Assembly (NCBI GenBank): GCA_002887195.1
Contig: PJAB01001984.1
Location: 1 to 11,109 of the forward strand
Length of the DNA stretch: 11,109 nt
DNA from: Chrysochromulina parva
Lineage: Eukaryota > Haptophyta > Prymnesiales > Chrysochromulinaceae
Direction of reading: 5' to 3'
The notes under the pieces were generated by a model. It had not been told where the DNA came from, made no database searches, and was given only the letters and a program-made list of their open reading frames with translations. Positions within the stretch are counted from its first letter, which is position 1, and each line of letters starts with the position of its first letter. The translations under genes and the position numbers were made by a program. Of the stretch, positions 1-8,560 are shown in pieces.

Positions 1-40
1 ACGTGAGCGTGCGGCGCGAAAGAAGGCGAAGGCCCTCGAG

Positions 41-3000
41 ATGGAGCTCGCGGCGGGAGATCAGCTCGATACCTCGGTGGTGCTCGCGCCGGGCACGAAG
101 CGCTCCTCGTACCTCGCGGCAATGGAGGAGGTTGACGAATTCGAAGAGGAGCCCGAGACGGCGTCTGCAGCCGCGATGGAGGAGGTTGACGAATTCGAAG
201 AGGAGCCCGAGACGGCGTCTGCAGCCGCAGTGGAGGAGGTTGACGAATCCGAAGAGGAGCCCGAGACGGCGTCTGCAGCCGCAGTGGAGGAGGAGCCACC
301 AGCGTCGCCATCGCGCTCGCCAGGGCGCTCATCGGCGGCGCTGCTGCTGTCACCGCTCTCGCGCTCGTCGGTGAAGATGCTTCCGGCGGCACGCTCGCGA
401 TGCGTGTACTCTGGCTGCCAGGAGAGCGCGGCCGCCTCGCCACGTGCGCCGCCACCACCGCCGATGTCGCCAGAGATTTTGCACGGCGTGAGATCTTCAG
501 ATGCGCCGACGCCGCCGCCTGCAGCTCGGATCCTTCGCCCTGCATCTGCCGCCAGCTTATCCAGCTTGCCGAGCCTATCGAGCTTACCTGACGAGGCGCC
601 AAGCTTGCCAGGTTTCTCAGATGAGGCGCTCCTGCGGCAGCTGCCCTCGTCGCCGCCCTCGACGCCGTCGCCAGCGCCAGATGCGACGCCGTCGGCCGCT
701 GTACGCTCCGCGTCCACCGTAGGAGCGCTCGCGACCACGCCGAGCAGCTACTTGCCGAGCGTGAGACTCGCGGCGACACCCACCTCGGGGCACTCGCTGG
801 AGTGCCTCATCACCCTCGATTTTGGCACGAAGTCAGTGGACGAGGGCGAGGACAGGGCGGCGGTGGCGGCATCGGAGGCAGCATCGGAGGCAGCATCGGA
901 GGCAGCATCGGAGGCAGCATCGGAGGCAGCATCGGAGGCAGCATCGGAGCTGGCACCAAGGGCAGCGGACGCTCCGCCAGTGAGAGAGGCGGTAGCGTCC
1001 GAGCCAGCGTTGGCTCGTCCTTCCATATTAGGCAACCCTGCTCGTCCTTCCATATTAGGCCAACCTGCACGACTTCGGAGGGCCATCTGGCCGCTTGACT
1101 TCGGAGGGCCAGCCGAAACAGATGACATTGGCGCTCTGGACTTCGGAGGGCCAGCCGACGACGAGCCAGTCACGTCACCAGCCACGCCATCAGCCACGTC
1201 ACCAGCCACGTCACCACGCATGCCCTCCCTCTCCGCCGCGCTCTCCTCCTCACTCTGGGAGTATGAAGAGCGCTCGATGCCTTCGTGGATGTACGTCGCG
1301 CCTTTCGCCAACGCGAGCGTGGCCGATGGCAACGGCCCGAGTGCCGATGGCCATGGCATGGGCCCCGATGGGCTTCGCGAAGGCGAGCCTGCGCGACCGC
1401 CAGCAGAGGCAGCCGCGGGGTCTCCCCTCGGCCCTACCGCCATTGGCGCGCCCGTCGGCATGCATGGCAGTTTCCAGTCTCAGTGGGAAGCTTTGACGCA
1501 GCTCGCCCAGGCTGGCGCCGTCGTGCATGCGGGCTTCTCTCGTGTCGCGTCCGAGGTCTCCGGCTCAGATGCCGATTCAGATGCGGCTAATTACGACGGC
1601 TCGACGGTTCAGACGCCCGTGCCCTCACCCTCCGCGTCACAGAGCCTTGCGCCGTTGCCGCCGACGACGACGCACGCGCCGCCGTACGAGGCGTCGTGGG
1701 AACAGCTCATTCAATTGGCGGCTTCGCGGACGCAGATGTTAATGTCGCCGATTGAGTGGGCAGAGGCGCTCGAGCCTCATCTGACAGTGTTGCGGCGTGC
1801 GCTGTGCCGGTGGGCGCAGCATGTGCGTAATCGGCTCTTGCGCCAGCGCGTCCTGCGAGCAGCCACCGTGCACTGGCCTCACGCGACCCTCATCAGCGCG
1901 CTTCGTCGATGGTCCGCGGCGGTCGGCGAACGGCGGCTGCAGCGCTGGCGCGCGCACGCCGCGCGCGCCCGCGCCGACGAGTGCGCGGCACATCATCGCA
2001 CCGCCCGCGGGTTGACCGCTCTAATTGCGGCGGCGGCAGCGCAAGTGCTGAGCGTTTCGCTGCACCAGCTGGCACTGGGCGTGTGCGTACAGCACGGCTG
2101 GCAGCGTTGGCTGCACGGCCTCGCGTCCGTGGCCATGCTCGCCCTGGCGCAGCGCCAGCTGTCTGGGCTCGCAGTGCGGGCCCTATCGGAGCTCGCCCTG
2201 CGATTGTGGGTCAGCTGGACGCTGCTGAACAGCTCGTCGAGAGCACTGCTCCGCGCGGCAGCTGCCTTTCTCGAGCAGCAGAGGCTCGTTGACTACCGGC
2301 GCGCCTGGCGCCGCTGGCCGAGCCGCCGTTGGATCGCTGCAGTGCTACTCGCAGAGGCCATGGCGCTCGGTGCGACGTGGGCGCGCTGGAGCGAGGCGCG
2401 TATACGCGAGGCGGCGGCGGCGGGTCTGCTGCTTGCCGGCCGCGACGTTGGCATCGCTCTCAACCTCCAGGCCGCCCTTCACAGCTGGCGTGAGAGCCTT
2501 CACAGCTGGCGTGAGAGCCACCAGCGCCATGCGCGGGCCGCGGCTGGCCTGATGCACGCTGGCTGCGCCGTTGGCGTCGCTCGCATCCTTGCCGCAGCCT
2601 TCGGCCGGCTGACGTGCGAGTTGGGGCGGCAGCGCTTCCTGCGCAGCGTTGCGAGCGCGCACCGGCGCGGCTGGTCGCGCGCGTGTGCCCTTGGGCGCTG
2701 GCACGACCTCGCGCATACACGCTCCATGTGGGCCACTGCGGCTCAGCTGGCCAGCGCCCGTCAGTGCCTCGCGGCCCTCGCGCGCTGGCGGCGGGAGCGC
2801 GTTCGGGCCGTTGAGGTCAAGGGCAGTGTGCGACTTGCCCGTGCAGTCGCGCTGCATACGGCGATGCAGCGATGGTGGACCCATGCGCACGCGCAGCAGC
2901 GCAGCAGCCGCGGCAGCGGCCGGAGCAGCGTCGTGTCCAGCTTGCCGAGCCTCACTTCGAGTAGCACAAGCCTCACTTCAAGCTTGCCGAGCCTCCTCAG

Positions 3001-5966
3001 TGCCAGCTGCACCAGCTCGCTTCGGACATCTGGGAGCCCCAGCTCGCTTCGGACATCTGGGAGCCCGAGCTCGCTTCGGACATCGAACAGCACCCTCTCG
3101 GCGCCGGTGCAGCGCGCTCGCCACATGACAACGGCGCAGCTTCGCGCGGCACTGCGTGAAAGTGGAGTCGATGCACCAGAGGGAGCGGACCGAGAGACCC
3201 TCGAAGCTCTGGTGACGAGCACGGCGGCGCTGAACACCGACGCGGCTGCGGCAGCAACTCCCGCGCCCGCAGCCGCACCGCCTGCCACGGAGATGGCTTC
3301 GGCGGCTCGGGCGAGATCGATGGCGAGATCGATGCGTGCGCCACTGCTCGCACGCCACGCCGTCCAATGCGCGCTGCGCCACTGGAGGCGTGTCGGTGGG
3401 GCGCTGCTCGCGCGCTGGCCGCGCTCGCAGCTGGCTCTGCGCGCGTGGCGCATACGTGCTCGATGGGGTCGGCGGCAGGGCTGGCGCGCTTGGCGGGCGC
3501 GCTTCCACGAGCGGCAGCAGAGCGGCGCGCTGTTTGCACGTTTGGCGGCGGCGCACGCGCTCTCGCGTCGGGTGGCCGCGCTATGTGGCACGCTCGCGCT
3601 CTGGTGGCATCGTCGCGACGTGGTGGCACGAGAGCAGCACCTTGCACGTCTCAGCGGGATCGGCCGTCTTCGCTGGCAATGGCGTCGGTGGAACAGACAT
3701 GCCGCCGCCGCCAAGCCCGTTGTATGCACCGCCGCCATCGCCGTGCGGCGGCCTGCAGCCCTTACGACGGCGCTGTCGACGTGGCGGCACCTGGCAGCTG
3801 TGGAGCGGATGGGCGCACGGGCGGCGCGGCTACCGCCTCGGCTGCGTCGGTGCCTTGTGCGCTGGCGATGGGCGGCAAGAGCGCTCAAGGGACGGCAGAC
3901 GCTGCAGCGGGCACGACAGGTGGCGGCGGCTCTAGGCGAGGCCACCATCGAGCCAGTTGCTCGTCGTGCGCTGCGCCTCGCGCTGCACGCCCTCGCCAAC
4001 GCGGCTCGCGCACGCACCCGCCTCCTCGCCAGCAGTGCGATACACTACCGCATTCGCGCCCTTGCGGGCGCCTTTCATGCTGTACGCGCTGACGCAGCCG
4101 AGCGAGAGCGTGCGGCGACTCTCCGGCAGAATGCCTCGATGCATGCGCGCCGCCGTTCGCTTCAGAGCGTCTGCCGCGGCCGCTGGTGGTTCGAGTGCCA
4201 GGTGGCTCGACACGCGCGACGCGCCGTGCGGCACATGGGCGCACTGTTCGCTCTTCATGCCGTCGCCGTGTGGCAGCGCGCGGCGGTGGGCCACGCCGGC
4301 CGCGCAGTAGTGCTGGGGCAGCACACGGCGCTCATTTGCATGATGCGACACCGCCGGGACGATGCGCAACTGCGGCGCGCGACGGTGGCGCTGCGGGCAG
4401 CCGGCGGCCGTGCATTAGAGCTGGGGCAGCACACGGCGCTCATTTGCATGATGCGACACCGCCGGGACGATGCGCAGCTGCGGCGCGCGACGGTGGCGCT
4501 GCGGGCAGCGGCGGATGCGCGAGCCCTGCAGGAGTTGAGCCACCAGATCGCCTTTCTCTACCTCGCACGCCGTGTGTGGCGGTGCGTGGTTGCCGCCTCT
4601 AAGGCGCCAGTGGCGGTGGATGAGTTCGGCAGGGATTATACCTTGCGTACTCTCTTGCACTTCCGTCGCGCCTCGCTCCGATCGGGCTGGCAGCGGCTGT
4701 GCCAGTGGGCGGCCCAGCGGTGCGCCATCGCTCTCCGTCGTGGCTTGCTCACATGGCGAGCGTCGGCTCGCTGCCTCCGCCGCGTTGCCGTGTACAGTGC
4801 CCACCGGGACGCGTTGGCCGCCGCCTTGGCGGGTAGCCACACGCAGCGGCAGCTGCGGCGGGTACTGGTGGCCCTGCGAGTGGCGAGCGACGTGCGAGCG
4901 CTTTGTACAATGGTCCACGGAGTCGCGTCACTCTTCCTTGTGCGTCGTGTGTGGCGGTGCGTAGCGGCCGCGTCGGAGGCGGCGGTGGCGGCCTCCGATG
5001 TCACCTTCCGCACTCTGACACACTCCCGCCGCGCCTCGCTCCGATCGGGCTGGCAGCGGCTGTGCACGTGGGCGGCGCAGCGGCGCGCATTGGAGATGCT
5101 CTTCGTGCTCGCTGACGATGCGGCGGCCCAGTTCCGTGCGGATGAATCTCGTCGGCTCGAGCTCGGCCAGCGTCTCGCCTGGGCAGCATGGCGGCGACTC
5201 TGCGACCGAGCGAATGAGCTTTGGCGCCTCGAATGCGAGCGCCTCGAGTTGCTGCAGCTGCTCGACGAGATGCGAGCAGCGGCTGCTGCGGCCGAGGCGG
5301 CTCGAGCTGAGGCGGCAGAGCTCCAAGAGACAGCGGGGCGGTCGGCGCAGTCCGCAGAGGCCGTGGCTTCAGCGGTGAGCGCGCAGGCGGATGAGCTTGC
5401 GGCCGCCGCCGAGGCGGCCGCCCAGCGGAATGCGGAGTGGGAGGCGGTAGCAGCGGCGGCGGAGAAGGAGGCCGTGATGGCGCGCATCGCTGCGGTGGCG
5501 CAGGCGCAGGCGCAGGCGCAGGCGCAGGCGCAGGCGCAGGCGCAGGCGCAGGCACAGGCGACGCGCGCTGCCGTCGAGGCAGCGGTGGCGGCGGCGCTGC
5601 GCGAGGCAGAGGCCGCGGCGGCGGCGAAGCTCGCGGCCGCTGAGCTTGAGGCCAAGAAGGAGGCGGAACTGGAGGCGGCGCTAAGGGAGGCGGCGGAGGC
5701 GGAGGCACAGGCGGCCATGGTTGCCGAGGCGGATGCCAAGGCGCAGGCGGCCAAGGCTATGGCGCGCTTGGAGGCGGAGGTGGCCGCGCGTGCACAGGTT
5801 GAGATGGCTGCGCGGGCGCAGGCGGAGGCGGCCGCGGCGGCCAAGGCGGCAGCGGCCGAGGCAGCGGCCGAGGCCGCACGCGAACACGCAGCCGCTGACG
5901 AGGCCCGGAGGGTCGCACTCGCAGAGCAGGGACGTGCCCAGCAGGAGTGGCAGCAGCAGCAGCAGC

Positions 5967-6011
<45 letters not shown>

Positions 6012-8467
6012 TGGCAGCAGCTGAGGCGGCGGCGGCGGCGGCTTCGGAGCGCGCGGCGGTGGCGGAGGCGGCGATGCGCACGGCGGAGGCGCAGTCGCAG
6101 GCGGCGCTCGGTACGGCGCTCGAGGCGGCTCAGCGCGCTGTTTTGGAGGTGCAAGCGGAGGCGCAGCGGACGACCTCCGCGGCGATCGAGGATGTGCGGC
6201 GTCAGTCCGCCACGACAGCGGAGCTAGTACGTGCAGAGGCGGCCGCTGCTTTCGAGCGTGCACTCGCCAAGGAGAAGGCCATAGCCGAGGCGGCGGCAGC
6301 CAAGGCAGTGGCCGCCGAGCAAGCTGCCTTGGCTGCTCGAGCGGAGGCGAAGGCGATGGCCGAGACCTCGGCGGTCGCCGCGGCACAGCACTCGAGCTCG
6401 AAGGCGCAGATGGCGAAGGAGGTGGAAGCGTATCAGGTGCGCGCCGCGGCAGCGCTCGCCGAGCAAGCTGCCGCGGAGGCGGCGCGGGCGACCTTGGCGG
6501 CGGAGCTCGAGGCACTCCGACGTGCCGAGGCGGCACGGCGCGAGGCGGCCATGAGCGAGGTCGAGCAGCTGCGCAGACTGGCTGCCGAGCAGGCGGGCCG
6601 ATCCGCCCAGGAGCACGCGCGACAGAGCGCGGAGCACAAGGCGCAGCTTGAGGCAGAGCGGCGGACCCGAGAGAGGGCGGAGCAGCAGGCACAGGCGGAG
6701 CGGCGGACCCGAGAGAGGGCGGAGCAGCAGGCACAGGCGGAGCGGCGGACCCGAGAAAGGGCGGAGCAGCAGGCACGTGCGGCGCAACAGCGCGCCGAAG
6801 AGGCCGCGCGACAGGCAGCAGCCGAGGCGGCGGCGAGGGAGGCGGCGGCGAAGGAGGCGGCGGCGCGAGAGGCGGCGGCGTGGGAGGCGGCGGCACGGGA
6901 GGCGGCGGCGCGGGAGGCGGTGGCGGCCGAAGCAGCGGCGAGGGAGGCGGTTCTGAGGAAGGCGAGCGAAAGAGAGCTCTTGGATAGAGAGGCGGCAGTC
7001 AGGGAGGCGGCGGCGAAGGAGGCGGCGGCGCGAGAGGTGGCGGCGCGGGAGGCGGCGGCGACATCGCGGGAGGCGGCGGCGCGAGAGGCGGCGGCGCGGG
7101 AGGCGGCGGCGCGGGAGGCGGCGGCGCGAGAGGCGGCGGAGCGCGAGGCGGCGGAGCGCGAGGCGGCGGCGCGGGAGGCGGCGGCGCGGGAGGCGGCGGC
7201 GCGAGAGGCGGCGGCGCGGGAGGCGGCGGCGCGGGAGGCCATCGAGAGGGAGGCTCAGCGGAAGGCTATTGAAGCGATGCAAGCGCTCGATGACTCATGG
7301 GGTGCCTGGGTAGATCCGAGCCCTCCGCCGCGCGGCAGCGCCGCTGCCTCCCGCGGCCACGGCGATAGCGGCAGTTCCATCGGCGATGTGGACGGCGACG
7401 TCAGCGCGAGCGGCCCGGCGCCCACGACGGCGCCCCTACTGCGCTCCGCGACGACAGTGGCGGCCTCGGCGCGGCTGGCGGTGCCGAAGCGGATTCGTGT
7501 GGCACGCGCGGCGTGCGTGCAGCTGCAACGTGCATGGCGCCGTCGCCACCCGCCGCCGACTTCCCGAGTACCAGCATCACGGACGCCTTCGCCACCCGCT
7601 ACGGTTCGTCCGCCGCTTGCTGCGAAGCCCGCGGCACCGTGGGTGCCTGCCGAGGATCTGATCTCGAGGGGTACCGAGGACGTGCTCCATCGAGATCCGA
7701 TCTCGAGGGGTACCGAGGACGTGATCCATCGAGATCCGATCTCGAGGGGAACCGAGGACGTGATCCATCGAGATCCGATCTCGAGGGGTACCCCGTCACA
7801 CCTTGCGCCAACCGACCCTACGCGAAGCGCCGGCCGCATCATTGGCCACGCATGGAGTGCTCTGAGCGGTCTTGTCACCCCGCTGGCCCAGCAGGCTGTG
7901 CAGCAGGCGGTGACGCAGAGTCAAAAGGCGGTGGAGGTGGCGCGCAAGACGGTCGCCGAACTCGACGACACGGCCGCGCAGTTTGAGCGGCTGTTCGAGG
8001 CGGACCTGTCCCAGCAAGCCAACTCGAGAGTCGCCCTCCCGAGCTTGGCAGCCATGCTATCGAGCGCCGCCGCCGGCGACGTGGTGCGCCAAGATCCAGC
8101 CGCTCCACCGACGCTCTCCGATGCTGTGGGCTATGCCGTGGGCTATGCCGGCGAAGTGGGACGGGGTACCCTCAGCCTCGCCGCTCGCGTGCCACCCACG
8201 CCCGCGCCACCCACGCCGGCACCACTGGCCGCGGCGGAGCTCGTGCGGCGCGCGCGTCGTCGGCTCGCGATGGTCGCAGCCGAGGTGAGCGCCCGAGATG
8301 TGGCGGCTGCGCCCGAGGAGGAGCCTGAGGAGGAGGAGCCCTGCAGTGAGGAGGCGCTCGGCAAGGTCTATTATCTGAAGACGCGATTCGCCGGCCGGCG
8401 GCTGCTCGGCCATTGGCTCGCGTGGCGCGAGGAGCACACGCGGCAGCAGGCCGCGTTGGGCGAATGA
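41..8467 (+). CDS. Giant Sfi1-like repeat and coiled-coil scaffold protein (5' end possibly outside window)
   Basis: One open frame of 2808 codons ends at TGA 8465-8467. The ATG at 41 has a good context (G at -3 and +4), but the frame stays open to base 2 and adds 13 basic, helix-like residues, so the true start may lie upstream. Seen order by residue: acidic repeats 28-86; Ser/Pro/Ala-rich disorder to about 560; Trp-centred helical repeats about 580-953; Ser-rich linker with a SAP-like motif 1029-1059; second Trp-repeat array about 1100-1740; Ala/Glu/Gln rod about 1740-2407; IQ motif about 2488-2505; 13-residue repeats 2541-2585; terminal LLGHWLAWRE motif near 2790. The recurring L-x3-L-x2-W pattern (for example LRRALCRW, then LISALRRW with Trp 591 and 624 being 33 residues apart) matches the centrin-binding repeat of Sfi1 proteins. 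The inferred role is a cytoskeletal or basal-body scaffold. Composition is extremely Ala/Arg-rich, so the assignment is moderate. No intron is needed. Confidence 0.75.
122..297 (+). repeat. 54-bp tandem repeat, about 3.3 copies
   Basis: Units at 122-175, 176-229 and 230-283 plus a partial copy from 284 encode MEEVDEFEEEPETASAAA and variants (first Met to Val, Phe to Ser). The unit is a multiple of three and keeps an acidic Glu-rich block followed by small residues. Copies are nearly identical at DNA level, which indicates recent slippage or unequal exchange. Confidence 0.95.
869..950 (+). repeat. 12-bp microsatellite-like repeat (GCATCGGAGGCA)
   Basis: Six exact copies from 869 to 940 and a partial seventh encode alternating Ala-Ser-Glu-Ala units at residues about 277-303. 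The perfect DNA identity suggests a length-variable tract. Confidence 0.95.
1013..1066 (+). repeat. 27-bp direct repeat, two copies (ARPSILG unit)
   Basis: Units 1013-1039 and 1040-1066 encode ARPSILGNP and ARPSILGQP. They are followed by two separate LDFGGPA motifs at residues 352 and 366, whose codons are also near-identical. These short linear motifs sit in otherwise disordered sequence. Confidence 0.9.
1790..2899 (+). other. Sfi1-like Trp repeat array 1
   Basis: Residues about 584-953 of the giant protein carry roughly a dozen hydrophobic helix motifs ending in Trp, such as ALCRW, ALRRW, RLQRW, GWQRW, AWRRW, TWARW, ALGRW, ALARW and AMQRWW. Each is preceded by Leu/Ala at helical spacing and followed by Arg-rich helix. 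Known Sfi1 repeats follow A-x7-LL-x3-F/L-x2-W-K/R, and each binds one centrin C-lobe along a continuous helix. The repeat count is by eye, and some Trp spacings (12-21 residues) are shorter than the classic unit, so not every motif need bind a partner. Confidence 0.6.
2477..2518 (+). repeat. 21-bp perfect tandem duplication in Sfi1-like array 1
   Basis: Two exact 21-bp units encode LHSWRES twice, duplicating a Trp-bearing helix segment. The 7-residue step keeps helical phase (two turns). Confidence 0.95.
3014..3094 (+). repeat. 27-bp tandem repeat, three copies (SSLRTSGSP unit)
   Basis: Units start at 3014, 3041 and 3068; the last diverges after SSLRTS. They lie in the Ser-rich linker between the two Trp arrays, just after SLPSL/SLTSS repeats at about 2940-2998. 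The many Ser/Thr near Arg could be kinase sites, but this is only inference. Confidence 0.9.
3125..3217 (+). other. SAP-like helix-loop-helix motif in the linker
   Basis: Residues 1029-1059 start TTAQLRAALRESGVD and continue with an acidic turn and a second helix ending LEALV. This fits the SAP-type pattern: first helix L-x2-L-L-R-x-R/S-G-V-D, short loop, second helix with conserved Leu. It stands between two Ser/Ala-rich disordered stretches, where no helix would be expected from composition alone. SAP motifs often bind DNA or RNA, but related short folds occur in non-nuclear proteins. The loop lacks the usual small-Gly-Lys element, so the call is tentative. Confidence 0.35.
4313..4510 (+). 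repeat. 108-bp tandem duplication in Sfi1-like array 2
   Basis: The first about 89 bases of the unit at 4313 recur at 4421 with one difference seen, A4369 to G4477, which is a silent CAA/CAG change in a Gln codon. The remaining bases of the period diverge. The unit encodes a 36-residue block starting LGQHTALICMMRHRRDDAQ. A period of 36 residues is close to the 33-residue Trp spacing seen earlier, although this block itself lacks Trp. Confidence 0.95.
4664..5090 (+). repeat. Older 363-bp (121-residue) duplication
   Basis: The block at about 4664-4730 (RRASLRSGWQRLCQWAAQR) recurs at about 5027-5093 with near-identical DNA. The flanking RRVWRCV and VAAS segments recur at the same offset, and the rest has diverged. 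This points to duplication of a multi-motif segment earlier than the 108-bp event. Confidence 0.85.
5498..5560 (+). repeat. Hexanucleotide repeat (GCGCAG)n, Ala-Gln tract
   Basis: About ten GCGCAG-type units encode alternating Ala-Gln at residues about 1820-1840; one unit near the end has GCA in place of GCG. It is a likely length-polymorphic tract in the helical rod. Confidence 0.95.
5951..6010 (+). repeat. CAG trinucleotide repeat, polyglutamine
   Basis: Five CAG codons, one CGG, then fourteen uninterrupted CAG codons encode Q5-R-Q14 at residues 1971-1990. Pure CAG use at this length marks it as prone to slippage. Confidence 0.97.
6653..6778 (+). repeat. 42-bp tandem repeat, three copies
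   Basis: Units 6653-6694, 6695-6736 and 6737-6778 encode AERRTRERAEQQAQ; the last ends AR. Fourteen residues equals two heptads, so each copy adds two coiled-coil heptads without a phase break. Confidence 0.95.
6826..7251 (+). repeat. 15-bp repeat array encoding EAAAR/EAAAK pentapeptides
   Basis: From residue about 2263 to 2403 the protein is largely REAAA/KEAAA units, with one less regular island around 6935-7005 (VLRKASERELLDRE) and a TS insertion near 7070. The unit resembles the known EAAAK-type rigid helix in which Glu and Lys/Arg form i to i+4 salt bridges. Many neighbouring units are identical at DNA level. Confidence 0.92.
7505..7558 (+). other. IQ-like calmodulin/EF-hand binding motif
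   Basis: Residues about 2489-2506 read ARAACVQLQRAWRRRHPP. Aligning LQRAWRRRH to the IQ consensus (I/L/V-Q-x3-R-x4-R/K) matches Leu 2495, Gln 2496 and the Arg at position 6. IQ motifs bind calmodulin-like EF-hand proteins, often without Ca2+. It lies just after the helical rod and before Pro-rich sequence, as a solitary site. It is of interest because the next gene encodes an EF-hand protein. Confidence 0.5.
7661..7795 (+). repeat. 39-bp tandem repeat, about 3.4 copies
   Basis: Units 7661-7699, 7700-7738 and 7739-7777 plus a partial copy encode ISRGTEDV(L/I)HRDP at residues 2541-2585. Each junction carries a 7-bp inverted repeat, TCGAGAT-CCG-ATCTCGA (7690-7706, 7729-7745, 7768-7784). The array is not CRISPR: there are no spacers. 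Confidence 0.95.
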
Positions 8468-8560
8468 GAGAGCTTTAGCGGCCTTTTAAGTAACTGTCTC
8501 GTATGACGGTATGAGTACACAGTGTCTAGACGAAGTACAGCCGGAAGTATCCAACATTGT

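Larger units (their letters stand above)
3338..5260 (+). other. Sfi1-like Trp repeat array 2
   Basis: Residues about 1100-1740 hold a second run of about fifteen Trp-centred motifs, including ALRHWRRV, LALRAWRIR, GWRAWRAR, ALSTWRHL, CLVRWRWAA, RRVWRCV (twice), GWQRLC-x-WAAQR (twice), GLLTWRAS and LAWAAWRRL. Two internal duplications (108-nt and 363-nt periods) show that this array grew by in-frame tandem copying. After the last motif the sequence changes to Trp-free Ala/Glu-rich helix. The array is the best evidence for an Sfi1-type scaffold. Confidence 0.6.
5261..7260 (+). other. Ala/Glu/Gln-rich helical rod (coiled coil or single alpha-helix)
   Basis: Residues about 1741-2407 consist almost wholly of helix formers (Ala, Glu, Arg, Gln, Lys, Leu), with no Pro and almost no Gly or Trp. 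Leu/Ala and Glu/Arg alternate at helical spacing. The rod contains the QA tract, the polyQ tract, three 14-residue repeats and the EAAAR array annotated separately. If fully helical it would be about 100 nm long (667 residues at 0.15 nm rise; arithmetic from known helix geometry). The low content of large hydrophobic heptad residues in the distal part favours a single charged helix there over a classical dimeric coiled coil. Confidence 0.6.

Noticed and set aside
2761..4017. 418-codon open frame on the minus strand inside the giant gene
   Set aside because: It is an Arg/Ala/Ser-rich antisense shadow of a GC-rich frame with no domain, while the plus frame has ordered Trp motifs and a silent repeat difference.
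4636..6081. 481-codon minus-strand open frame, rich in Ala, Ser and Cys
   Set aside because: It is antisense of the Ala/Glu/Gln rod: the poly-Cys run is just CAG read backwards as CTG/TGC phases. There is no recognisable protein.
6224..7282. 352-codon minus-strand frame of RRLPRR-like repeats
   Set aside because: It is the reverse complement of the EAAAR array; the repeat is explained by the plus-strand pentapeptides.
7661..7795. Regular repeats as a CRISPR array
   Set aside because: Units are contiguous 39-bp tandem copies without spacers and lie in a continuous coding frame of a eukaryote-like gene.
8465..8506. TGA codons as selenocysteine
   Set aside because: No SECIS-like structure was recognised, and Sfi1-like or EF-hand proteins are not known selenoproteins.
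8522..8560. Upstream extension of the EF-hand ORF to GTG at 8522
   Set aside because: GTG is not a usual start in eukaryotic nuclear genes; the first in-frame ATG is at 8561.
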